From: Acanthosoma haemorrhoidale
Lineage: Eukaryota; Arthropoda; Insecta; Hemiptera; Acanthosomatidae
Assembly (NCBI GenBank): GCA_930367205.1
Contig: OV884009.1
Span: 120,603,454 to 120,667,453 of the forward strand
Direction of reading: 5' to 3'
DNA: 64,000 nucleotides
Part shown: piece by piece, positions 48,167 to 59,499 of the stretch
How the letters are laid out: each line of letters starts with the position of its first letter
How positions within the stretch are numbered: position 1 is the stretch's first letter
Translations under genes and position numbers: made by a program
Notes under the pieces: generated by a model
The model's database searches: none
The model's input: the letters and a program-made list of their open reading frames with translations, nothing else
What the model was told of the DNA's origin: nothing

Positions 48167-48510
48167 TTACATTGAATGATTTGAATTATCCACATCAGTT
48201 TTTGTTTGAATCTGTTGTATATAATAAACTGCCTAGTTAATTACATTGAATGATTTGAATTATCCACATCAGTTTTTGTTTGAATCTGTTGTATATAATT
48301 AACTGCCTAGTTAATTACATTGAATGATTTGAATTATACACATCAGTTTTTGTTTAAATCTGTTGTATATAATAAACTGCCTAGTTAATTACATTGAATG
48401 ATTTGAATTATCCACATCAGTTTTTGTTTGAATCTGTTGTATATAATAAACTGCCTAGTTAATTACATTGAATGATTTGAATTATCCACATCAGTTTTTG
48501 TTTGAATCTA
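48167..48510. repeat. 74-bp tandem array, 4.6 units
   Basis: The phrase ttacattgaatgatttgaat recurs at 48167, 48241, 48315, 48389 and 48463, an exact 74-bp step. The unit also has cacatcagtttttgtttgaa and the ataaactgcctagttaa block. The sequence is unrelated to the 74-bp array at 31.2 kb. Confidence 0.96.
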
Positions 48511-49575
48511 TTTTACTAGTATTTTACCCTTTATTTGGGGTTTTACTTTTATTTATTTTGTTTCTTGGAGGTTGTTTGTTTACATAGCAGTATTATTTAT
48601 TGGATATCATGAAATGGTTTATTAATGCTTTCTTTATACCTCATCCAAATTACAAATTGAGCTAACATGGGGGATGTAGAAGCTATTTGCACTGGTTTAA
48701 ACTAACTGGTAACATCAAATGCCCACGTGACAACAGTCAGAACAGACCAACGGCCACTTACTATTTCATTGTAGACTACTTGACGTGCCAATACAAAAAA
48801 CCAATACATTAAAATGTGGTGCTTGTCCTATTCGGAAACAGAGTTCAATGTTAAGTAGTTAAACGAATTTGTTGACACCATAGGCTACAGTCACCTGAAT
48901 TCTAACAAATAATATCGTTACGCCTTTGTTTTTTTTTGTTAATTTTCAAATATATTTTACAATAGTTTCACTTCATTGTTATTTTTGTAGGTTCTGTTTG
49001 TTTTGTTATTAATTGTTTGGATTTATTTTTAGTTTTTACCAAACAATTTATATAGTTACTTAAATAATATAAACATTTTTGAATTGGCATACACATAGTG
49101 TCTAATAAACACATTATATAACACATACGTTTATCAATATTGCTGAGCTTGTGAGTGTTGCTCGGTGTTTTTTGCTTGTCCTCGCCAGGAAATGGTCGCT
49201 ACTTGTAGATCCTCGCTAGTTTGACATTAGAAAGATTTCTAGAGCTGATAGGTAATTTGCGTACATGAATCATTGACCTGCTTCCTGCAAAGACCCAAGT
49301 GGGTGTATTTTCGCTCAAACAAGGCATTGTATGTCACCAAACTGTGAGATAATGTCAGGTTAGAATCTCTTTCGCTGTCGTTGGAACCTCCATGAAGGCT
49401 ATATCTATTTACTTGCTGGGGTCTGAGCCTTCCACTCACTACAAATGTAGTGCCAAAACTATGTAGGGACAGATATAATATATTGAATGGTCCCTCTTTA
49501 CATCATCTCTCCTAGTCCACCTTATTTCTTCAAGTCCTAATATGATGTTGTTGGGCAAAATGTTCCCACATTACC
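48511..49575. other. AT-rich DNA, no gene recognised
   Basis: A 66-codon minus-strand frame (49239-49439) sits in a slightly GC-richer patch without known motifs. Nothing else supported. Confidence 0.5.
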
Positions 49576-50088
49576 TTCACCCTTTGTCACAAGTCTTGTC
49601 CTCTAGTTTATTTTAATTCTATTCCTCTCCCTGTATCCGAGACAGTACGGTACTTAGGCTTCCATCTGGACAAACGACTGACCTGGAACCCACATACGAG
49701 ACTAAAAAGACAAGAACTAAACAGACGCTTAGGACAACTGTACAGACTACTTCAAAGGAAATCCCATCACTCAATAGAAAATAAACTACTAATCTACAAA
49801 GTTATACTTAAGCCAATCTGGACATACGGAATAGAGCTATGGGGGACAGCAAAAAAGTCGAACATCAAGCGTATCCAATCCTTTCAATCAAAAGTCCTGA
49901 GTACAATAGTAAATGCCCCTTATTACGTCAGCAACAAAACTCTTCATAACGACCTTAACATACCCTACATTCTAGAACTCATCCCTTCCAAGTTTATGAA
50001 ATTCCACAGTAGCCTTTCCAACCACCCTAATCCTGTAGCACAGTCATTGCACATGAGAGCATTTATCTTAATTACTTATTGCCTTTGA
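49576..50088 (+). mobile_element. 5'-truncated non-LTR fragment, ORF2 C-terminus
   Basis: Codes in one frame for the ORF2 end: the HLDKRLTW segment, ENKLLIYK, YGIELWG, SNIKRIQSFQSK and YYVSNKTLHNDLNIPYILEL, then SLSNHPNPVAQSLH. It jumps from gtcattgcac directly to atgagagcatttatc, i.e. to the last 40 bp of the 3' UTR, so most of the UTR is deleted. The same junction occurs at about 33205. Confidence 0.88.
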
Positions 50089-50934
50089 AGACCGAAAATG
50101 GTTTTCAACAGTTTAATATTATTGAGACAATCATCATTTCTTTTATTAATCCTTTTACTTGTCAATTGTAGAGCGTGACCAAGTTAGGACAAAAGAACTC
50201 CAGCTATACATGTTGGATCTTCAGATGGACATCCTAAAATCCAAAATATGAAATGATTACTTGTGGTAAATAGCTGACAGGCCAAAATTTGCACTCTTGA
50301 CAAACCCCATCAGACAAAATAAAATAGTTTTTTTTGGTCCCACATACTTGTGTGAAAAAATAAATTCATCTTAAAATCAATGTACGAATCTCGGTTTATA
50401 CCCTCGTAATTACCAAGCAATGGGAAACTAAATGCAGGGTTAAAAATCACATCGACTATGAGATTTTTTATAATGAATTTTCATACCACAAAACTGTTAT
50501 AAATTACATTTAAATTATATTTTTGGAATTGAATATCTCTTTGTATTATGTGCATTATTAACTATGTCAAACTATAAATTTACGTTGAAAAAAAAATGGT
50601 GAGCACCTCTCAACCTATATTCAAGAATGTGCTCTTTGATACGAAAATGTTGAGGAGCCTGCCCTGAAGTATGTGTGCATTACATGTGTTGGACAATATA
50701 AGGTTGAGGAGCCTGCCCTAAGGTATGTGTGCAGTACATGTGTTGAACATGAGGTTGAGGAGCCTACTGCCCTAAGGTATGTGTCTTCTAAGCATCTTCA
50801 AACCTGAACACCGGCAACATATGCTGGCCCTGCGGGAAAGAAAATACAAGCTAAAAAATGTTTTGTTTTTTTATCTTATATCCAATACATCTTATTACAA
50901 TTATTTTTTGTTAACTAATTCTAATTCGAAGATC
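50089..50934. other. AT-rich DNA with a small repeat
   Basis: Nothing coding recognised; see the 57-bp repeat at 50640-50795. Confidence 0.5.
50640..50795. repeat. About 57-bp tandem repeat, 2.5 units
   Basis: The phrase ttgaggagcctgccct followed by aagtatgtgtgcattacatg recurs three times, the last with a small insertion (gcctactgccct) and then diverging. Confidence 0.85.
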
Positions 50935-53670
50935 TTTATTATAATAAAATTACAATCTGCCTTATTGGGCAATAAGTAATTGTGATAAATGTTCTCAATC
51001 ATAGTATATTTGCAATGTTCATTCACTCGTTATTTGTACAATATTTACAAACAGTCCAGAGACCTCTCAAATCCACATGGTTGTCACCTACCTCAGCGCG
51101 AGAGCCACAGACACTCAGGACATGATTGGAGAAACTGGCCATTGCCAGGACTACCACTGCCACATATTTATACTAGATCACGAGGCAACTGAAGCTTTAG
51201 TCTCCAAGGAGCATTATAGGGATGAGCCACGCAGTGTAATGATTGTGCTAGGGGATTAGGGTGGTTGGATAGGTTACTATGGCATTTTATAAACTTGGAA
51301 GGGACGAGTTCAAGAATGTAGGGTATCATCATTATCAACATTAATATGCACCATTGAATGTTCCCAGATGATAAGAAAATGCGTCGTTCGAATAATGCAA
51401 TTATAAATGTAGGTTAGAAAGATAATTCCTTTTTGAGGAAGTTGGTGAATTTGTGGAGTAAGCAAATCATTTCCGGGAGATGTTCAGTAAAGTAAGTTTT
51501 TCAGAAGGTTTTTGACCTCGGAGGGGTTAACGGCTTTTGGTGGAAGTGAAAGAGGGATATAAGAAGTGAGGAAATCTTCAACAGTTGTGCTGTGAGTATG
51601 GTTTTTTTATGAGAAAGGTGAGGTGTGAATATACGGTAAAGATGCAGAGCGAATACTTCCGGCATTTCCCCACCCGAAACAGCCCAGGACCCATCATGAC
51701 GACTGAGTGGGTGTGAAACAGGATGATATTTTAGGATTTTTTTAGTTCATTCCACAGGGAATTATCTTTGGTAGACATAGAGGAGAGGTGGGAAATAAAA
51801 GAATCTGATCGGAAGGGTGCTAAATGCCACTTTACCAATCTGCAGTTATGGTTGTACGAGCAACGATCAACAGGATGTTGAGATCTTGGCCAAACTGTCC
51901 TAAAGTGGCGTTTGGATTAGGTCTTTGAGTTGCTTAGGTAAAGGATTTTTTATGCGAATTTTAGGATGACGGCGTGGTGACAATGACTTCCAAGCCAACC
52001 TCTTGATCAGAGTAGTGAAAAATGCACTGCATCGTCTAGGTATTGGGATGTTTTCAGGGACAAATTGAGGTCTACGGAACATCTGTAAGATGCTGGTGGA
52101 AGTGGTCCCAATCAACTGGGCCCCTAATAAATGAAGGAGGAGGCAGTTTGTAGATTGGTCTTAGGGAAATGGTTAGAATCAAAGGGCTATCCGCTATCCT
52201 GATCGGAGGAGAGGTCATCGAGGGGCGTAGGTGATTAGTTTAGTATTCCTAAACTATTGTAGAAGAAGTCAAGGAGATCAGGATTTCGATTGGGATCAGA
52301 TGGCCAATAGGTCAGGAGAGATAGTTGAGAAATGTTTCCGCGTGAGTGAAGAGATCAAAACACGTCCTCGCGTATTTGTGGATCTTGAGCCCCAATCTTG
52401 GTGCTTCTCGTTCCCCGTCTACAAGAAAACGATGTCCAACGGAGTCTAGAAAGGAGATGAATTGGGAATTGGAAATGGATTTATTGGGAGGGGAGTACAC
52501 TGATGCTAGAGTAAGGGAAAAAGCGAAGGTGCTGATCGGCACTGCAGTGGACTGAAGGAAATCATGTGCTACCAAAGGAACTATGTGATGGGAAATGGAG
52601 TTATGGACAATGACAGCGGTACCTGCATGTACACTTCCATCTCATCAGTTCAATAATTTTGGTACTGTCGAACTGTAAATGGTCGTTTACTCGTAAGGCT
52701 TGTTTCAGTTATGAGAGCTACTTCGATGTTCTTGTCGCGAAGTAGTGCTGTCGGTTCGTTTGTGTGGATGCGAACACCATTTGCATTCCAAAGGAGAATG
52801 GATGAGAAGTTGGAAGAATGCACTTATGGATTTTGTTTTACAAGGACAAGGAATGAGACAAGATTTGTAAGAAGGGAATGAGAGGAGTAATTAGGGTTCT
52901 GAACTCAGTAAATTTAATAGGCTAGTGAGAGCATGAAGGTGGAGGAATATGCGTAACGTGTGGTTGAGGATGATATTGGGTTTGCTGGTTACCAGGATGA
53001 ATTGAATGCTGGGGAAGAGGAACTTGCGGACGAGGAATTGGCAATGCTTGTGATTGCTCTCTGTCACGAACTGCATCGGCAAAAGAGATAGAAGGCCTCA
53101 AATGTCTGGCTTCTTGAGCTGCTTCTTGCTTGCTTCTCTTCTTCTCTTCTGGCCGACGACGTTGGTTCTTCCTACAGACCTCTAGTACTTAGGTTTCTTA
53201 GGTACTTAGGTCTGTAAGCTTTGCAGCCCTTATAGTTTGCCGGAGGACCTTGTTGGCAGAGCACGCATACTGCAGGTGATTTTAAGGGCTCCTGGCACAT
53301 TCGCTCTTGTGTTGTCCACTGCACTTTATACACCTGTGAGGAAGGTGAGACAGTAGGTTTTGGTGAGCCCGTATGCCTGACAATTATGGTATTAGACGAT
53401 GTGCGTTTAGGGTATGGTATTTCGACCTGTATTCATGTATAATACAGGTGGGATAATTCGTAGGTATTTTCTTCTCCAGGTGTTCGTTAACGTTAAAGAA
53501 CAAAGGTAACGCCGTTTTAATAGCTTCGTTTTTTGCTTATCCTCATGCAAGACGGTGGTTATTTAGCGAACCTTGTATCCTAGAGCTGAGAGCTCACCCT
53601 ATATTTCGTCACCTGGTGTATGGGATGCAGGTTTCTGATTACCACTCGAAGTGATCTCTCTTGCTTTAGC
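50935..53670 (-). mobile_element. Internally deleted non-LTR derivative, ORF1 to 3' UTR
   Basis: Minus orientation. 3' UTR 50935-51184; ORF2 C-terminus 51184-51330; then a deletion removing most of the RT, joining to an RT N-terminal segment (51350-51960, antisense of SGNIP and the KSPG region); endonuclease 51960-52823 (FALSLTLASVYSPPNKSISN is visible in the minus frame 52312-52575); ORF1 52824-53660 with a knuckle region near 53200-53400 and part of PRE_C2HC (53450-53660). Many indels. ORF1 ends with the same TAA-GTG junction (TAA at 52824-52826). It is more diverged than the 35-kb copy. Confidence 0.85.
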
Positions 53671-54339
53671 TTGTATGTAATTTTTTGTTAACATTAAAAT
53701 AATTATAAATGATTGGGCGTAATAAGTTTTACCCACTACATTTTAATTATTTTGATTTAATAATATTCCTGAATTCATTAATGAGCGAGCTTTGAGGAAC
53801 CGAAAATGGTGTCATTGAGGTAGGACTTGATAAGTATTTTAAGTCAAAAACAATTAGGCATATTAAGAGATACAGTACTGATGTTGACACTGACAGCACT
53901 CGTGATTTACGTAAGGTTTATTATTTATATTGTTCCTAAACCTTATATGTACTCTAATGAAGACTTTATTAATAACAGTGGGCATACGATGTTTGTCTTA
54001 CGTGTACCAATAGATGTACTTAATGCAGTGTTTTCTCCTGGTTCTAATATTCGGAATTTCTTCATCACCCATAGTTTTTTGTCATTTTAATTTTTTTAAA
54101 TATTTTAAAATGTTTTCTCGTTCATTTATCCATTGTCAAGTAAAATTTCCAAGAGCATTATAAATATAATGAAACCCAATGAGTTAACTCAAAGGGTTGC
54201 ATATGTATGTTCAGGCGTTTATAGACACGTACAAACGTGATGTATTTCTGTTATGTATGTCGTGAAGTGACGCTCAAGTCCCCAAGGCTCTCTTCCATTA
54301 GTAAAAAAGGGTTATGAACTTTATTTTAGGTGCAAATTC
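53671..54339. other. AT-rich DNA, no gene recognised
   Basis: An 87-codon + strand frame (53827-54090) with hydrophobic stretches has no recognisable motif. Nothing else supported. Confidence 0.45.
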
Positions 54340-55420
54340 GGGAAGCAAACAAGGGTCTGGGCCTCTCATATATGGTGTTCTAGGCTTCTCAGTGCATGGA
54401 AAAATGGTACAAGTCACAGGCCATTTTCTTCCTGGCTAAAAGGATGAAATCTTTATCTTTATTTGTAAATACAAAGATATGTACTGATCGTAATCGTCAT
54501 TTTGCATTTAAAAACTATTTTTCTGAAGAAAATGGCTTAGTGTTAGTGGACATTTCTTCTCTTATGGAGACACTTTGTAATGAACATAACCCAACCGAAT
54601 GGTTCTTGTTCATTGATAGGTCTAAAGTTAGTTTAAAAGCTGTGCTTCTGCATAATGTAAATGAATTCTCATCAGTGCCTGTGGCTCACTCTGCCAGTAT
54701 GAAAGAAACATGTGAAAACTTTAAATTTATATTGGAAAAGATGCAATATGCAGTGTATGAATGGAACATTTGTAGTAATTGGAATTATTCTAGGTCTGCA
54801 GCTTGGTTACACAAAGTACTGTTGTGTTTTATGTGAATGGGATAGTAGAGAAAAAAACCATTTCATTAGGAAAGAATGGCCTAAACGCGAATTCCTAGAG
54901 AGAGAAATGTGAAACATTGTGTAATCCTAAAAATGTTTATCTACCTCCGTTACATATCAAACAAGGATTAATGAAATATTTCGTCAAGGCCATGAGCAAT
55001 TTCCCTGGCTTCATGTAATTAAACAGAAGTTTCCTAAAATTAGTGATAGGAAAAATTAAGGAATGGAATATTTGTGGGTCCGCATATACGATCACTAATG
55101 AATACATGATGAAAAGTTTGAGGAACTTTGAGGAAGCAGCTTAGGAAGCATTCAAAAATGTTACTCAGAGTTTTTTAGAAAATCGAATGGAGGAAAAATA
55201 CCATGATATTGTCAATGCTCTCTACCATCTTTTTGGGTTGTCCTAAAAGGGTACTTTAAAAGTACTCACACCTAGATTTGTTTCTGGGAAATGTTGGCGC
55301 AGTAAGCGATGAGGACTTTGATCAGGAGGTTTCAGCAATGGAAAAGAAGTATCAAGCCATATAGGATCCTAATATGCTGGATTGTTGGACCATCGAGAAA
55401 TAAACCAGAAAATTTGTCAT
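54340..55420 (+). pseudogene. Decayed copy of a multi-copy arthropod protein family
   Basis: Segments in shifting + frames match a protein I know as a recurrent uncharacterised ORF in many arthropod and cnidarian assemblies: SEENGLVLVDISSLMETLCN, NPTEWFLFIDRSKVSLKAVL, VAHSASMKETCENFKFILEK (54396-54790), then LGLQLGYTKYCCVLCEWDSR (frame of 54712-54912), LPPLHIKQGLMKYFVKAM, KFPKISDRKIKEWNI, NFEEAA, and finally GNVGAVSDEDFDQEVSAMEK near 55290-55350. At least four frameshifts and several stops. Its multi-copy nature suggests it rides on or belongs to a transposon, but its function is not known to me. It ends about 350 bp before the Serrate exon and is not part of that gene. Confidence 0.75.
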
Positions 55421-55794
55421 TTCTTCTTTCTTTCTAGACGAGTCAAATGTTAGAATATTGTGTAGTTAAGAATGCTGAGAGTATTAAATTTAGTTTGCTT
55501 AACTTTTGTTTCATGATGTAATGTTTGAAATTATCCTGTTTCTCGGAAATCTTGGAGAAAAACCGATATCATATTTGAATTTAGGGGAAAATCTACAATC
55601 AGATATTTTCCTTCCTGAGACAAGAAAAAATTATTTTTTGTTCTAAGTGTAATCATGAGCGATGAAGTTAGCCTTTTGTTTTTAGACTAGAAGTATTTAT
55701 TGCATATTAGCATCGGATTATTTTTATTGTGTAAATATTGTTTAATTTAATAGCGAAATGTATTTGCTCTTGAAAAGTACTTGGACTGTTGCAG

Positions 55795-56043
55795 CGAGTT
55801 TGATCGCAGAGACCAGTTACAGTGGCATTATCCTCCCGAGTGCTGAATGGCACACACTCGACCACCAAGGCGACTCCGCGAGAATCACGTACCGGGTCAG
55901 AGTGCAGTGTAACCCGCACTACTTCAACATCACCTGCACCAAATTCTGCAGACCTCGCGATGACAAGTTCGGCCATTACGTCTGCGACAGCCAAGGGGAC
56001 AAAAGCTGCATCCCCGGCTGGCGGGGACAAAACTGCGAGATAG
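55795..56043 (+). CDS. Serrate/Jagged Notch ligand, exon with the DSL domain
   Basis: A 249-bp exon. The likely acceptor is gttgcag ending at 55794; the donor is gtaggt at 56044 (exon ends in phase 1 after GAG ATA G). It encodes the end of the N-terminal region ([20 protein letters not shown]) and the DSL domain: [46 protein letters not shown]. All six DSL cysteines are present, and NIT is a possible N-glycosylation site. The DSL domain binds Notch EGF repeats 11-12 on the neighbouring cell. The ETSYSG-I-LPS-EW-TLD segment and YRVRVQC favour Serrate over Delta. Upstream sequence in the same frame (from ATG 55758) is probably intron. An alternative acceptor at 55809 is possible. The N-terminal exons were not found. 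Confidence 0.93.
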
Positions 56044-56075
56044 GTAGGTAACTTTTTTCTTTCATTGTATCAATA

Positions 56076-57195
56076 AGCTTCAAAAGATATTTACCACAGA
56101 CCCTTTTCCTAATCCTACAGTCCTACCTTTCAAACCACTTCTTCCAAGTCCACTCTGGTTTAGAATATTCAATAAAAGCAGGAGTTCCTCAGAGCTGTGT
56201 CCTGGGTTCCATACTCGGTAACCAATACACCGCTGATAGTACAGCCGTAGAGCGGACTACATCGAATACCATGGCAACATTTGCAGATGACACTGCAGTC
56301 CTGTCATCCCACCCAGACCCTGATATACCTTCCCATAATCTTCAAAAACACCTTGATGAGATCGAGCATTGGTTTAACCAATGGGTGGATCAAAGTTAAT
56401 GAAGGAAACTATTCCCACATTACCTTCACCCTCTACCGCCAATCCTGTCCACTAGTTTTTTTTTTTAATTCCATTCCTCATCCTGTATCCGAGACAATAC
56501 GGTACTTAGGCTTCCACCTCGACAAAAGGCTGACATGAAACCGACATACGAGGCTAAAAAGACAAGAACTAAACAGACGCTTTGGACAACTATACAGATT
56601 ACTTTGAAGGACAACCCATCTCTCAATATAAAATAAATTACTAATCTACAAAGATATACTTAAGCAAATCTGGACCTACGGAATAGAGCTACGGCAACAT
56701 CAAGCGTATCTAATCTTGAACATTATCTAAATTATGAACATTGTAACATTCTTGAATTCACCCCTTCCAAGGTTATGAAATTCCATAGTTACCTATCCAA
56801 CCCCCTAATACCGTAATAACCCTAATCCCCTAGCGCAGTCATTACAGTGCGGTGCTTATCCCTATAATCCTCTTTGGAAACGAAAACGGCAGTGGGAGCT
56901 CTAGCAATGACCAGTTTCTCCAATCATGTCTTGAGCGTCTGTGGCTCTCGCGCTCAGTCAGCATCCGGTTACACGGCTGACGAAGAAGCATGGGTGACTT
57001 CCCAAGACTCCGCTTCCTCTTTCGCATGTGAGGGAGGTGACAACCATCTGGATTTGGGAGGACTCTGGGCTGTTTGTAAACTCTATAAATGACCGAGTGA
57101 ATGAACATTGCAAATATGGTATGAATGAGAACATTTATCACAATTACTTATTGCCGAATAAGGCAGAATGTAATTTTATCACAATAAAGAAGTAC
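56076..57195 (+). mobile_element. Non-LTR fragment in the Serrate intron
   Basis: Sense to Serrate. It begins in the RT region (aaaagatatttaccacagac), passes FADDTAVLSSHPDPD (56280-56330) and the HLDKRLT segment (56500), continues through the ORF2 end with a local deletion near 56690-56750, and the whole 3' UTR to cacaataaagaa near 57190. Several indels and stops. 5'-truncated. Confidence 0.9.
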
Positions 57196-57669
57196 TTAAC
57201 TGTAGTTAGAAGCATTTTATCAATGCTCAACTAATATAAACATATCTAAATGCTAACGTGTTTAAATAACATGATGATTAAATATGATGAGACGATTATT
57301 TTTAAATATAATCATTTATTTCCCTAAGGAGAAAGAAGAATAAACTAAAGTAATAAATAAAATAAAAATGTATACTCGTATGGGACCACCAAAGACTAAC
57401 CTATGAGTAGTTACTATGTTCCATTCTTAAGCCACTACAATGGCACAATGGTACAATGCTTAATAAATCATGAAAAAAATAAATTTAAATAGTAATAGAT
57501 ATTAAGATTCTTATAAAGATTTCCAAAAACACAGGGAAAGTAATATATTTACACTTAAGGGCAAGTGAAGTTTACTTTTATCCTTGGAACAGAATTATTA
57601 CCACTGCATGTCGGTTGTACGCTAGTATGTTATGGCAAGAGGTTCTCATGATTTTATTTAATAATATCC

Positions 57670-57985
57670 TAACATGAAACCCACACACGAGGCTAAAAAG
57701 ACAAGAACTAAACAGGCGCTTAGGACAACTGTACAGACTACTTCGAAGGACATCCCATCTCTCAATAGAAAATAAATTACTAATCTACAAAGATATACTT
57801 AAGCCAATCTGGACATACGGAATAGAGCTATGGGTGACAACAAAAAAGTCGAACATCAAACGTATCCAATCCTTTCAATCAAAAGTCCTGAGAACAATAG
57901 TAAATATACCCTACATTCTTGAATTCATCCCTTCCAAGTTCATAAAATTCCATAGTTACCTATCCAACCCTAGATTTTATATAAT
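57670..57985 (+). mobile_element. Second non-LTR fragment in the Serrate intron
   Basis: Only the ORF2 C-terminal part: the antigen-like run NPHTRLKRQELN to YGIELW, SNIKRIQSFQSKVLRTIV, then YILEFIPSKFIKFHSYLSN, ending at tatccaaccct. The YYVSNKTLHNDL stretch is deleted. No 3' UTR follows. Confidence 0.87.
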
Positions 57986-58785
57986 AATATCCAAAATATT
58001 CTATTTTTTTTTAAGGCAAAGGTGGATAAAACATTGAGATTCTGTTTTAGAGGACTTAGCTCTAGTCATTTAGAATAGTAAACGTGCATGTAATCTATAT
58101 TGCTACTTATGTGAATGGATAATAAAATATATTATGAGCAATTAGAGGATCTTCTTAATTACTATTTAGTTATTTTTCGCACTTTCCACATATCAGCACA
58201 TTTTTATTTCCTCCATTATTCCTGGCCAACAAACATCTCGCTAATTGTTGGATTTTTATCATGATGATCAATGATCTTCAAGAATTTTATCTAAAATTTC
58301 ATCTAATTTAGAAGGTACTAATAACTTAATGTTATAAGACATTACATTTTCACAAATATCATCCCTTAAATTGTAGAAGGTTTCTAATTCTTAATTTAAT
58401 TGCCGATTGTTTTTTTGTGATTAAAATAATAATAAAATAAATATAATCCTACTGTATAGCTGTTTTGGGGTTTTCTTCACACCTAGCAGCTTGAGCAAAA
58501 CCTTTTGTCCTATAAAGTGAAGGTTTTCTGATTGGTCTTCTCATTGCACGTTGCTGTGACTTTTTTTTTATTAAATTGTATTAATTTAGGTATTTATCGT
58601 ATTTTTTTAAGAAAATTACGATTGGTTCTAACATGGCAACCGATAATTGTGACAAAATAAAGGTTGTAAAGGCAACCTCTATCTATAGATTCAAGTTGAA
58701 ATCACAGACGATCTTCTATGTCTTATAATATAGGTATAGATATATCGGCATGTCATTATAGTGTCTGATTATTTCCTTTTTTCAG
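57986..58785 (+). other. Remainder of the 2742-bp Serrate intron
   Basis: AT-rich and without genes. It ends with a strong acceptor: a pyrimidine tract (atttccttttttcag) reaching 58785. Confidence 0.8.
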
Positions 58786-58846
58786 CTGTGTGCAAGCCTG
58801 GATGTCATCCGGAGCATGGGAATTGCGAACGGCCAGGCGACTGTGA
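58786..58846 (+). CDS. Serrate/Jagged, 61-bp exon starting EGF repeat 1
   Basis: Acceptor ttttttcag ends at 58785; donor gtaagt starts at 58847. Joined to the previous exon in phase 1 it encodes AVCKPGCHPEHGNCERPGDC plus two bases of the next codon (phase 2). The C-x3-C-x7-C pattern is the first half of EGF-like repeat 1, which packs against the DSL domain in Serrate/Jagged. As I recall, human JAG1 exons 4 and 5 are 255 and 61 bp, so exon size and intron positions appear conserved. A second donor-like gtgagt at 58843 would give an alternative end four bases earlier. The remaining EGF exons are beyond the window. Confidence 0.93.
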
Positions 58847-59499
58847 GTAAGTACTGCAGCTTATGTTCCATTCCATGTCTTACAATTTTATTAAAACTTT
58901 TATCTCAGTACCAATAACTAAAATGTGCAATAACAGATAGCCAAACAAGAAGAAAGTACTTTAAAATATAGCCAAATCAGGTATAAGAAGGGTGTTCAAT
59001 TCAAAATTGTGAAAATGGGAAGAATAATCTTTATTATAATTATAGATTCAATAATTGTAATTTAGAAGAGTATTTATAGAGTGGTAGTAAAAATATAAAT
59101 TAATAGGAAAATAGGATGGCAACAGTTTTATAAATTGTGTGTGAGCAGTGCACACGGCTATGGCAATAGCTTCGCTTAGCAGTGCATCTGAATGGTAGTT
59201 ACTAGACAGGTTTGTTTAAGTTGGATATACACTGGGCTGGCGTTGCTGTAGTAGCAACGGCCTGACACATAAGCTATATAACTTCCTAAACTCATGTCAT
59301 AATCTGTCTCTGCCAAAATGGGTTACATTGAGTTTTCTTGGGTACGGAAATTGATGTTAAAACAAGAAAGGAAATATGCAGATAGCATTCCTAATCGAGT
59401 TGTGTACCCTCCAAATTAAAAGATACCATATTATTTGAGCCGATTCAATCATTAGCACTTAGAAAACAATGATTCAAAATCATTCTTAAGGTGTAACGC
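58847..59499 (+). other. Start of the next Serrate intron
   Basis: AT-rich, no gene or repeat recognised; it leads into the 121-bp array. Confidence 0.75.

Noticed and set aside
55707..56030. Minus-strand 107-codon ORF and + frame 55822-56043
   Set aside because: They overlap the Serrate DSL exon, whose domain match and splice sites identify the true frame.
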